A stretch of 64,000 nt of DNA. It comes from Christensenella sp964438705 (GTDB taxonomy: Bacteria; Bacillota; Clostridia; Christensenellales; Christensenellaceae). Under the pieces are notes generated by a model that ran no database searches, had not been told where the DNA came from, and saw only the letters and a program-made list of their open reading frames with translations. The translations under genes were made by a program, and so were the position numbers. Of the stretch, positions 25,211 to 33,296 are shown piece by piece (position 1 is the stretch's first letter; every line of letters begins with the position of its first letter). The DNA lies in contig CAYTKQ010000003.1 of assembly GCA_964438705.1 (NCBI GenBank), positions 160,920 through 224,919 of the forward strand. The letters are read 5' to 3'.

Positions 25211-26204
25211 CGAAAAAGTACAGATTCCGCCGGAAGAATTCGAACGCATTCCGCAGAGCAGTATGTGCGACAGCACTCTGGTGCGGCCGGCTATGCGTTT
25301 TTGGCAGGAGGTAATGCTAAAGCTCAAAAAAAGCCCTTCCGCAATGATATTTTTATGGGTGCTGGTCGTCATTGTTTTGGGAGCGATTCTGATTCCGTTA
25401 TTCTGGCCATTTGATTATGCCGCACAAAATGTAGCGTTTGCCAATAAATCTTTTATGAGCATTGACCCGACGACCGGATTTCCGCATGTTTTTGGAACCG
25501 ACCATTTGGGCCGGGATATTTTCGTGCGCGTATGGTACGGCGCGCGCATATCCCTTCTTGTGGCAGGTGTCGTAGCGGTGATCGATTGTGCGGCAGGCGT
25601 CGCTTATGGCGGGGCGGCAGGTTATCTGGGCGGCGGGAAAGAGAATGTCATGATGCGGCTTGTAGAGGTGATCAGCGGCATTCCATACCTGATCGTCGTT
25701 CTGCTTTTGATGGCAGTTTTGCCGCAGGGCATCGGAACGATGATCCTTGCATATTCTATTGTGGGATGGACCGGGATGGCGCGGCTTGTGCGGGGGCAGG
25801 TGATTTCTCTGCGGGAACAGGAGTTTGTGCTCGCTTCAAAGGCGATGGGCGCGAGCGCCGGACGTATTGTCTCGCAGCATTTAATGCCCAATATGATGGG
25901 GCTCATCGTGGTGAATATTACGCTCGATATCCCCAACGTTATCTTTACGGAAGCGTTTCTTTCCATGCTGGGAATGGGCGTTCCGCCGCCGTTTCCGTCA
26001 CTTGGCATGATGGTAAACGAAGGGGTCGCAACATTCCAGACCTATCCGTTTCAATTAATCATTCCGGCATTATTTATTTGCCTGATTATGCTTGCATTCA
26101 ACATACTGGGGGATCGGCTGCAGGATGCGCTCGACCCGAAATTGAGGAGAGTTTCAAGATATGGGCGACGTGCTAAAAATAGAAAATCTGAACGTATCGT
26201 TTGA
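25203..26204 (+). CDS. oppC: Peptide-type ABC transporter permease, OppC/DppC
   Basis: 333 residues: a cytoplasmic leader, a first helix near residue 50, the external loop with FGTDHLGRDIFVRVWYGAR, a hallmark of OppC/DppC, and the EAA motif EFVLASKAMGASAGRIVSQHL. GTG 25203 follows GGGAGGAGG. The family-typical end DALDPKLRR is followed by about 15 extra basic residues that run into oppD, giving an unusual 44-nt overlap with the next gene. Confidence 0.92.
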   Translation: MDNEKVQIPPEEFERIPQSSMCDSTLVRPAMRFWQEVMLKLKKSPSAMIFLWVLVVIVLGAILIPLFWPFDYAAQNVAFANKSFMSIDPTTGFPHVFGTDHLGRDIFVRVWYGARISLLVAGVVAVIDCAAGVAYGGAAGYLGGGKENVMMRLVEVISGIPYLIVVLLLMAVLPQGIGTMILAYSIVGWTGMARLVRGQVISLREQEFVLASKAMGASAGRIVSQHLMPNMMGLIVVNITLDIPNVIFTEAFLSMLGMGVPPPFPSLGMMVNEGVATFQTYPFQLIIPALFICLIMLAFNILGDRLQDALDPKLRRVSRYGRRAKNRKSERIV

Positions 26205-27144
26205 AGCATATGCCGGAGATGTCCATGCGGTGCGCGGCGTTTCGCTTTCCATACGGGAGGGGGAAATCGTGGCGCTTGTGGGAGAAAGCGGATGCGGCAA
26301 GAGCGTGACAGCGCAATCCATTCTGGCGCTGAATCCGCCGCAGACCACAAGCATTACAGCGGATCGCCTGGAGCTTGCAGGAGAGGACATCCTCGGCGCT
26401 ACGGAAAAGCAAATGAAGGCAATCCGCGGGAAGCTTGCGGGTATGGTGTTTCAGGACCCCATGACCTGCCTTAACCCGACAATGAAGGTCGGCAAGCAGA
26501 TCACAGAATCGCTTTTTCGCAGTAAAGAGAAGACGAGAGAAGCGTGTCAAAAGGAAGCGGTCCGGCTGTTGGAGTTGGTGCAAATACCGGACGCGGCCCA
26601 ACGTGCGCAGCAATATCCGCATCAGTTTTCCGGCGGCATGCGCCAGCGGGTCATGATCGCAATCGCTCTTGCGCGCAGTCCAAGGCTTTTGATTGCGGAC
26701 GAGCCGACCACGGCACTTGATGTGACGACACAATTTCGCATATTACTGTTGCTCCGTGAAATCAGAAAGGAAATGGGAACGGCCGTACTTCTGATTACAC
26801 ACGACTTGGGTGTTGTTGCCAATATGGCGGACCGTGTGGTAGTGATGTACGCGGGAAAGATCGTGGAAGAGGGAAGCGTACAGAATATTTTTTCGTGCGC
26901 GGCGCATCCCTATACACAGGGGCTTTTAAGGAGCCTTCCCGTTGAGGGTTCTTCCGGTACGCTTTTTTCGATTCCCGGTGTTCCGCCGGATTTATATGCG
27001 CCGCCTAAGGGCTGTGCGTTTGCGCAGCGATGTTCTTATGCGATGCACATTTGCGTGAACCGACAACCAAATGAATTTACCGCAGGAGAAGGCCACGCCG
27101 TTTCCTGCTGGCGCTTTCATCCTGATTTTGAAGAAAGGGGATGA
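26161..27144 (+). CDS. oppD: Peptide-type ABC transporter ATPase, OppD/DppD
   Basis: 327 residues with Walker A GESGCGKSV, Q loop MVFQDPMTCLNP, signature FSGGMRQR and Walker B LLIADEPTTALD. The C-terminal oligopeptide/dipeptide domain with CAFAQRCSYAMHIC should bind a 4Fe-4S cluster as in DppD. Starts inside the end of oppC; couples with OppF as the heterodimeric ATPase. Confidence 0.93.
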   Translation: MGDVLKIENLNVSFEAYAGDVHAVRGVSLSIREGEIVALVGESGCGKSVTAQSILALNPPQTTSITADRLELAGEDILGATEKQMKAIRGKLAGMVFQDPMTCLNPTMKVGKQITESLFRSKEKTREACQKEAVRLLELVQIPDAAQRAQQYPHQFSGGMRQRVMIAIALARSPRLLIADEPTTALDVTTQFRILLLLREIRKEMGTAVLLITHDLGVVANMADRVVVMYAGKIVEEGSVQNIFSCAAHPYTQGLLRSLPVEGSSGTLFSIPGVPPDLYAPPKGCAFAQRCSYAMHICVNRQPNEFTAGEGHAVSCWRFHPDFEERG

Positions 27145-27149
27145 AGTAA

Positions 27150-28136
27150 ATGGAACCATTGCTAGAAATCGAACAGGTAACCAAGAAATTTTCTCTGGGC
27201 GGAAAGAAAAAACTGGAAGCGGTCAAGGATGTTTCGCTCAATGTGTTTCAAGCAGAGACGCTCGGCATCGTAGGGGAATCGGGGTGTGGAAAATCCACCC
27301 TTGCCCGCATTATCATGGGCATATATCCCCCTACGGAGGGGGAGGTCAGATATCGGGGACAGCGGATCGATTCGCGCAGTCACCGTGCACGTCTGGCTTA
27401 TTCCGAAAATGTGCAGATGATTTTTCAGGATACCTATACATCCCTTGATCCTCGTATGACGGTGGAGGCAATCATTGCGGAAAACCTTGAAATACACAAG
27501 CGCCTTACCGGCAAGGGGCGCAAGCAAAGGGTATGTGAATTACTGAACTTAGTCGGACTCCCGCAGGAAGCCGCAAGCCGATATCCGCATGAATTTTCCG
27601 GAGGGCAACGTCAGCGGATCGGCATCGCGCGTGCGCTTTCGATCGAACCGGAATTTTTGATCTGTGATGAACCGATTTCAGCGCTCGACATGTCGATCCA
27701 AAGCCAGGTGATGAATCTTTTGAAAAGCTTGAAAGATCGGCTGAATCTTACGTATTTGTTTATTGCGCACGATTTGAATATGGTACGCTATATTTCCGAT
27801 CGGATCGCGGTACTTTACCGGGGACGGGTCGTGGAGCTTGCCGAAGCTGATGCGCTATATTCAGCGCCGGCTCACCCCTATACAAAAATGTTGATGGGGG
27901 CTGTACTCACACCGGACCCCAACGAAAACAAACTGGAACGCGAGAAAATGAAAATACAGGAAAACGTGCAGATTGAAGGGGCGGACGGATGTCCTTTTTG
28001 GGACAGGTGCGGCATGGCGGAGGAACGTTGCAAATGCAGTTCGCCTGTGCTCCGAGAGGTGGAGAAAGGTCATTTTGCGGCATGCCATATCCTAAACGGA
28101 ATGAATGGCGACCCCGAGGCGCGGAATATTTTGTGA
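27150..28136 (+). CDS. oppF: Peptide-type ABC transporter ATPase, OppF/DppF
   Basis: 328 residues with Walker A GESGCGKST, MIFQDTYTSLDP, signature FSGGQRQR and Walker B FLICDEPISALD. The C-terminal domain CPFWDRCGMAEERCKC again carries the four-cysteine pattern. Last gene of the operon, 5 nt after oppD. The next gene starts 57 nt on without an intervening terminator. Confidence 0.93.
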   Translation: MEPLLEIEQVTKKFSLGGKKKLEAVKDVSLNVFQAETLGIVGESGCGKSTLARIIMGIYPPTEGEVRYRGQRIDSRSHRARLAYSENVQMIFQDTYTSLDPRMTVEAIIAENLEIHKRLTGKGRKQRVCELLNLVGLPQEAASRYPHEFSGGQRQRIGIARALSIEPEFLICDEPISALDMSIQSQVMNLLKSLKDRLNLTYLFIAHDLNMVRYISDRIAVLYRGRVVELAEADALYSAPAHPYTKMLMGAVLTPDPNENKLEREKMKIQENVQIEGADGCPFWDRCGMAEERCKCSSPVLREVEKGHFAACHILNGMNGDPEARNIL

Positions 28137-28193
28137 AAATTTAAAAGTGCAATGGTTTTGTGTTAGAATATAAATATAGGAGAAAGCGGTCGC

Positions 28194-29774
28194 ATGGATG
28201 AACAGCATATGAACCATGAACTGAGTCACTTGATGTCGCGAATCCTTGAAGTCCGCTATACGGACATTGAGGAGGAGAAAACTTTATGCCAGGAGTTGCT
28301 TGAAAAGTCGGAAAAAAGCGGCGACACCTATGGGCAGACTTTTGCATATACTTTTTTAGGGGATTATTATACTGCGATTAACGATGTGGAGAGTGCGGGG
28401 ACGCATCTGATCAAGGCACTTGAGTTCAGCGAGAAAGCGGGAGAATGCGATGAAGTAACGATGCGCATATACAGCCTCCTTGGAATGTATTACGAGCATA
28501 AGGCAGACGAGCAAAACTCCATTCAATACAATTTGGAGGCGCTGACGTTGGCGCGGCACCTAAAAGATACGGCATCGGAATGCTCTATTCTGAACAATAT
28601 GGGCTTTTCATTCCAGCGGCACGGCAGCAGTGAACGTGCACTGGAATATTTTCAGCGGGCATATGAACTGCAAAAAACCTTGCCTGAAATGCCATTTGGA
28701 GCAGTCTTTGCCGGGAATTTGGCTGAAATACTGATCGATATGAATCGGCTCGATGAGGCGCTGTATTACATCAGAGAGGTTGAAAATATAGACGGCGATC
28801 CAAGGACAAAACAAAGGTTTTTGGAGCTCAACTGGTGCCTTTATTACGCAAAGGCGGGAGAGCCGGGGAAATGCCTTGCGTGGGCACAGAGGATTTTAGA
28901 TCAGGTAGACAAGCTGAATGAAGAAAAAATGTATGCGTTTGAAAATTACAACGGGCTCCTGCAGTGTATGATGGATATTGGAAATGAAGCATATGCGCGG
29001 CGCTTTCTGGAATTGCAGGAAGCCGCCGGCGCAGGCAGTGGTATAGATCAGCTGCGCCTTTTGGAAAAGAAACGGATTGCCTTTAGTCTGCAATTTGAGC
29101 CGGAAGAAAAACATTTTGATGCGTACCAGAGATTTTATCAAAAAATGCAGGAGTTCAAAGATCGGATCAACAATACAATTTCCAGCGCGATGAAGGCCAA
29201 AATACAGTTGGACGAATTGAGCAGAGCAAGAGAAAAGCTGCAACATGAACAGAAAAGCCTCCAGCACCAGTATGACAGGGATGAACTTACAGGGAGCTAT
29301 AATCGCAGATATTTGGAAAGTCTGATTAGAAAACAAACGGACGGTGAGCGCGCGAAACCGTTGGGCATCGTGATGGTCGACGTCGATTATTTTAAAGAAT
29401 ATAATGATTACTACAAGCACATGAAAGGCGACGAAGTACTGAAAATTGTTGCCGCATGTCTTGATGAAAACAAGGTGGATGGAATTTATCCATGCCGCTT
29501 TGGCGGGGACGAATTTACCTGTGTCTGCAGCGGCATCAGCGATGAGCAGATAGACAGATATGCTGCAGCTGTGCGGGATGCATTGTATCATAAAAATATT
29601 CCGCATGAAAAATCGCTTTGCAGCGATCGGGTGACGCTTTCGATCGGCATTGCGGCGGAAGCGGGGGAGGAGGACCCCTATTATGTGCTCGAGCTGGCGG
29701 ATAAAGCGCTCTATGAAAGCAAGCAAAAAGGACGTAATACAGTGACGTGGAAACGGGCAGGTGCCTATGAATAA
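28194..29774 (+). CDS. TPR-domain diguanylate cyclase 1
   Basis: 526 residues: N-terminal helical repeats of TPR type (about 10-310; FAYTFLGDYYTAINDVESAG and ALEYFQRAYELQKTL are clear), a coiled coil (about 340-370), then a GGDEF domain (375-524). The active-site loop FGGDEF at 437-441 is intact, and DVDYFKEYND supplies the metal-binding Asp, so c-di-GMP synthesis is likely. The inhibitory RxxD I-site is absent, so product feedback is not expected. No signal peptide or membrane helix: cytosolic, with the TPR part as sensor. Overlaps its paralogue by 8 nt. AGGAGA precedes the ATG. Confidence 0.88.
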   Translation: MDEQHMNHELSHLMSRILEVRYTDIEEEKTLCQELLEKSEKSGDTYGQTFAYTFLGDYYTAINDVESAGTHLIKALEFSEKAGECDEVTMRIYSLLGMYYEHKADEQNSIQYNLEALTLARHLKDTASECSILNNMGFSFQRHGSSERALEYFQRAYELQKTLPEMPFGAVFAGNLAEILIDMNRLDEALYYIREVENIDGDPRTKQRFLELNWCLYYAKAGEPGKCLAWAQRILDQVDKLNEEKMYAFENYNGLLQCMMDIGNEAYARRFLELQEAAGAGSGIDQLRLLEKKRIAFSLQFEPEEKHFDAYQRFYQKMQEFKDRINNTISSAMKAKIQLDELSRAREKLQHEQKSLQHQYDRDELTGSYNRRYLESLIRKQTDGERAKPLGIVMVDVDYFKEYNDYYKHMKGDEVLKIVAACLDENKVDGIYPCRFGGDEFTCVCSGISDEQIDRYAAAVRDALYHKNIPHEKSLCSDRVTLSIGIAAEAGEEDPYYVLELADKALYESKQKGRNTVTWKRAGAYE

Positions 29775-31347
29775 TCAGGCGACGACAAAAGACAATCGTT
29801 TGTATGAATCGGAACTCATGAAACGTATTTTAGAGGTGCGCTATACGGATCTTGGGGAAGAGGAACGGCTATGCAAAGAGCTTCTTGGGATAGCTGAGCC
29901 AAAACAGGATACCTATAGCTGTGCTTTTGCGCACGTTTATTTGGCAGACAGCCTGTTGGCGCAAAGAGACTTTGGGAGTTTTAATTTCCATTTGATTCGC
30001 GCGCGGATGCTGTGTCAGAAAATGGGATATGACGACCTGATGCTTGCCTTATGCAATTTTGCCGGACTTTATTATTATGCTTTGAATGACGAACAGACTG
30101 CGATCGAATACTACATTGAAGGGCTGCACCTTTCAGAAACATTGAACGATATGGACACACGGGGCAAGCTCTATAATAATATCGGCATTGCGTTTGGAAA
30201 CAGGGGCGACTGGTCGATGGCCAAGGAATATTTTTTAAAAGCGGTGGAACTGATTGAGTCCTACGCGAATAAAAGCGGGGTTTTGACGAGTTATTTAAGC
30301 AACCTCGCTGAAATGTGCCGTGCGCTTGGTGATCGGGAAGGAATGCGCGAGGCATTGTTGAAATGTGAAAAAACAGCAGGAGACAGTTTATACCAAAAGA
30401 TTCGGCTGGGAACTGCGTGGGGTTCTTATTATGTGATGCTTGGCGATAAGAAACGCTGTATCGAAAAAATAGAACAGCTTCTCGAAATGGGGATGCTTGA
30501 GTTTGAGAATCAATTTTTTGTATGCGACATGCTTGAAGGGATCTGCGAGGATATGATGTTTCTCGGTGAAAGAGAGTGGGCGCACAAATTTATTGAAATT
30601 CTTTCAGACATGGAGGATGAGGCCCCGATTGCCAACCAATACCGCATTGAGCTTTTGAAGATCAAATATTGGGAACAGGTGCAAGAAACAGCGTTGCTGA
30701 AAGAAGCACTGGCAAGATATTACGAAATTGTGATCCAAATGTCGGAGCTTGAAGAGAAGACCCGGGTGCAGAGCATGATTTCCAAAATAGAAATTGCCAG
30801 AGTACAGTTGGATCAGGAGGCGATGCGCTCTGAAAATAAGGAACTTGAACGGATCAGCCAGTTGGATGAGCTCACCGGGCTTTTCAACAGGCGGTATCTA
30901 AATAAGCTGATCACCAAGACAATGCAGAGACAGGATATTCATTCGCTTGGGTACATCATGCTGGATGTGGACTATTTCAAACAATATAATGATTTCTATG
31001 GACATTTCAAAGGAGATCGTGCGCTGAAAGCAGTTGCGGATGTGATCGCAGAAAGTGCCGGGGAAGGAATTTTTGCCGGGCGATATGGCGGAGATGAATT
31101 TGTATGTCTATGTGTGAATCTTACTGATGAGGAAGTGGCTGAATATGTCGGCAAAGTACGCAGCAAATTGCAGAAGAAAAATATCAATCATGAAAAATCG
31201 GTCTGCTGCAGCAGGCTGACGCTGTCGATCGGATATAGCAACCGGAAGGTAAATGCAACCACAGATCCTGAAATCGTACTGGATCTTGCGGACAGGGCGC
31301 TTTACGAAGTGAAACGATCGGGTCGGAACGGGATTGCCAAGAAATGA
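29767..31347 (+). CDS. TPR-domain diguanylate cyclase 2
   Basis: 526 residues when started at ATG 29767 (an in-frame GTG lies at 29761). Same plan as the preceding gene: TPR-type repeats, coiled coil, GGDEF with YGGDEF at 441-445 and DVDYFKQYND; no RxxD I-site. The N-termini are clearly homologous (LMSRILEVRYTD against LMKRILEVRYTD), so the pair arose by tandem duplication followed by divergence. The 8-nt overlap implies coupled synthesis, allowing homo- or heterodimers. The sensed ligand is unknown. Confidence 0.88.
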   Translation: MNNQATTKDNRLYESELMKRILEVRYTDLGEEERLCKELLGIAEPKQDTYSCAFAHVYLADSLLAQRDFGSFNFHLIRARMLCQKMGYDDLMLALCNFAGLYYYALNDEQTAIEYYIEGLHLSETLNDMDTRGKLYNNIGIAFGNRGDWSMAKEYFLKAVELIESYANKSGVLTSYLSNLAEMCRALGDREGMREALLKCEKTAGDSLYQKIRLGTAWGSYYVMLGDKKRCIEKIEQLLEMGMLEFENQFFVCDMLEGICEDMMFLGEREWAHKFIEILSDMEDEAPIANQYRIELLKIKYWEQVQETALLKEALARYYEIVIQMSELEEKTRVQSMISKIEIARVQLDQEAMRSENKELERISQLDELTGLFNRRYLNKLITKTMQRQDIHSLGYIMLDVDYFKQYNDFYGHFKGDRALKAVADVIAESAGEGIFAGRYGGDEFVCLCVNLTDEEVAEYVGKVRSKLQKKNINHEKSVCCSRLTLSIGYSNRKVNATTDPEIVLDLADRALYEVKRSGRNGIAKK

Positions 31348-31421
31348 GCAGCCGTAGTATTGCTCAAGAACGGTCATGCGAAAAAAATTGGAGGCGTATA
31401 TAAAAATTTGCAAAAATGGGT

Positions 31422-31453
31422 TTGCAAAAGTAGAAATGATGTGATATTATAAT
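31422..31453 (+). promoter_or_regulatory. Promoter of 6S RNA
   Basis: Consensus -10 TATAAT at 31448-31453; TTGCAA at 31422-31427 is the best -35 candidate, though 20 nt away. Predicted start near 31460. Confidence 0.6.
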
Positions 31454-31459
31454 ACACGA

Positions 31460-31646
31460 AATTGATCGTGTTTCCTGGAGTGTGCGTCACGCTTTGCATT
31501 TTAAACCCACATTCTAAATTCGGGAGTCCGACCGTTTTGCAGCAGTGTGCAAGTCTGTTACGCGCAGAAAGCCTAAAGCTGTAAACAGGATACCCACCTG
31601 CCGTGAGGCGGGTTTTAGAAGCAGAGCGAACGGCACTTTGGGGGTA
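31460..31646 (+). ncRNA. ssrS: 6S RNA
   Basis: Binds the sigma-A RNA polymerase holoenzyme as a promoter mimic. The right arm AGCCTAAAGCTGTAAACAGG followed by ATACCCACCT aligns with AGCCTTAAAACTGCGACGAC and ACATTCACCT of E. coli 6S, then a GC-rich hairpin CCTGCCGTGAGGCGG as expected. The ends pair: TTTCCTGGAGTG near 31470 with CACTTTGGGGG at 31634-31644 (with G-U pairs) as the closing stem. Length about 187 nt is normal. No ORF covers the region. Its 3' end lies about 4 nt before tRNA-Gln. Confidence 0.85.
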
Positions 31647-31650
31647 GTTT

Positions 31651-31724
31651 AGCGGAATTGTGTAATGGTAGCACAAACGACTCTGACTCGTTTAGTTAAG
31701 GTTCGAGCCCTTATTCCGCTGCCA
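31651..31724 (+). tRNA. tRNA-Gln (anticodon CTG)
   Basis: Full cloverleaf: acceptor AGCGGAA / TTCCGCT, anticodon stem AACGA / TCGTT around CTCTGAC (anticodon CTG, reads CAG), T stem TAAGG / CCTTA with TTCGAGC loop, encoded CCA at 31722-31724. It has no promoter of its own; it is co-transcribed with 6S RNA. Confidence 0.95.
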
Positions 31725-31728
31725 GATG

Positions 31729-31762
31729 AAAAGGCCTTTGGAGAAATCCATGGGCCTTTTTT
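31729..31762 (+). terminator. Terminator after tRNA-Gln
   Basis: Stem AAAAGGCC / GGCCTTTT with T6, ending the 6S-tRNA transcript. Confidence 0.88.
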
Positions 31763-31833
31763 CTATTTATTTTTGAATAAATAGACGTATATTTGGGTAT
31801 CTATGCGATAAAGGTTTTGAAAGGGGAATAACT

Positions 31834-33117
31834 ATGGATAAAAAATACGAAATCATCTCCGTACACGGCCGCGAAATCATCGATTCGCGCGGGAACCCGA
31901 CCGTGGAAGCGGAAGTAGAGCTCGCATGCGGGGCCAAAGGCGTTGCTAGTGTGCCGTCAGGCGCATCTACAGGAATGTATGAGGCATACGAGCTGCGGGA
32001 TGGTGACAAATCAAGGTTTGGCGGACAGGGCGTTTTAAGCGCGGCGAGAAATATCGACGGAAAAATAGCAAGCAGGATCGTCGGTATGGATGCTTCAAAG
32101 CAGGTGCTCATCGACCATACCATGATCGACGCGGACGGCACGCCAAATAAAGCGTCTTTGGGCGCAAATGCGATCCTTGCCGTGTCACTTGCAAATGCCC
32201 GCGCTGTTGCAAACGCACAGCAGATATCGCTGTACCATTATCTCGGCGGAACGATGGCGCGTGTACTTCCTGTGCCGATGATGAACATTCTCAACGGCGG
32301 CAAACATGCTTCAAACAACATTGATATTCAGGAGTTTATGATCGTGCCATATGGGGCAAAAACCTTTCGTGACGCGCTTCGATGGGGCGTTGAGGTGTAT
32401 CATGCACTGGGCGCGCTGCTCAGGAAAAAAGGTCTTTCTACCGCTGTTGGGGACGAAGGCGGATTTGCGCCCGACCTTGAAGACGACGATGAAGCGATCC
32501 GCATGATCATTGAAGCGATTGGCATGGCGGGGCACACAACCGACGAAATCGGGATCGCGATCGACGCCGCCACAAGCGAGTGGTATGCGGACGGACAATA
32601 TGCTCTTTTAAAGAGACCGGAAACAAAAAGCGCGGACGAATTGATCGACCGATGGAAAAAGCTGGCGGAGCAATTCCCAATTCTTTCCATCGAAGATGGT
32701 CTGGCTGACCGTGATTGGGCGGGATGGAAAAAGCTGACGCGTGACGTGCCCGTGCAGCTCGTCGGAGACGATTTGTTCGTTACGAATACGGAGCGTCTGG
32801 CGGAGGGTATCGCGGAAGGAGCGGCGAATTCGATCCTTGTAAAGGTCAACCAGATTGGCACGCTGACGGAGACATTTGAGGCGGTTGATATGGCACGAAA
32901 TGCCGGATATACCGCAATCATATCTCACCGTTCGGGCGAAACGGAGGACACAAGCATTGCCGACATCGCGGTGGCGACAGGGGCCGGGCAAATCAAGACG
33001 GGGGCACCCGCAAGGACGGATCGAGCTGCAAAATATAATCAGTTGCTGCGCATTGAAGAAGCGCTTGGAAGCGCGGCAGTCTATGCGGGCAAAGAGGTCT
33101 TTAAAAAGCGGAAGTGA
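31834..33117 (+). CDS. eno: Enolase
   Basis: 427 residues. Converts 2-phosphoglycerate to phosphoenolpyruvate in glycolysis. Clear family blocks: GREIIDSRGNPTVEAEV, VPSGASTGMYEA, GDEGGFAPDL, LSIEDGLADRDWAGW, ILVKVNQIGTLTET and SHRSGETEDT with the catalytic Lys/His region. AAAGGGG precedes ATG 31834. It stands alone, remote from other glycolytic genes, with its terminator overlapping the stop. An inverted repeat CTATTTAT / ATAAATAG (31763-31784) lies in the leader or promoter. Confidence 0.97.
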   Translation: MDKKYEIISVHGREIIDSRGNPTVEAEVELACGAKGVASVPSGASTGMYEAYELRDGDKSRFGGQGVLSAARNIDGKIASRIVGMDASKQVLIDHTMIDADGTPNKASLGANAILAVSLANARAVANAQQISLYHYLGGTMARVLPVPMMNILNGGKHASNNIDIQEFMIVPYGAKTFRDALRWGVEVYHALGALLRKKGLSTAVGDEGGFAPDLEDDDEAIRMIIEAIGMAGHTTDEIGIAIDAATSEWYADGQYALLKRPETKSADELIDRWKKLAEQFPILSIEDGLADRDWAGWKKLTRDVPVQLVGDDLFVTNTERLAEGIAEGAANSILVKVNQIGTLTETFEAVDMARNAGYTAIISHRSGETEDTSIADIAVATGAGQIKTGAPARTDRAAKYNQLLRIEEALGSAAVYAGKEVFKKRK

Positions 33118-33160
33118 TTCACTTTCGCTTTTTGCCGCCTGCAAAGGCGGCTTTTTTTTT
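33103..33160 (+). terminator. Double terminator after eno
   Basis: First hairpin AAAAAGCG / CGCTTTTT (33103-33133) overlaps the eno stop; a second, GCCGCCT-GCAA-AGGCGGC with T9, follows at once (33134-33160). The tandem suggests need for very tight separation from the next gene. Confidence 0.92.
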
Positions 33161-33227
33161 GAGATCACAGCAGGACGAAACCTTCCATTTTCTAATTTTT
33201 TTGTTGAAATCTTTTGGCAGGGCAATG

Positions 33228-33256
33228 TTGCGCAATCAACACTTTTTTGATAGAAT
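33228..33256 (+). promoter_or_regulatory. Promoter of the acyl-CoA synthetase gene
   Basis: TTGCGC (33228-33233), 17-nt spacer, TAGAAT (33251-33256), 41 nt before the start. Confidence 0.7.
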
Positions 33257-33296
33257 ATACAAGTTAAGTTTGAAAGAAATTCAAGGGGGCAATATT

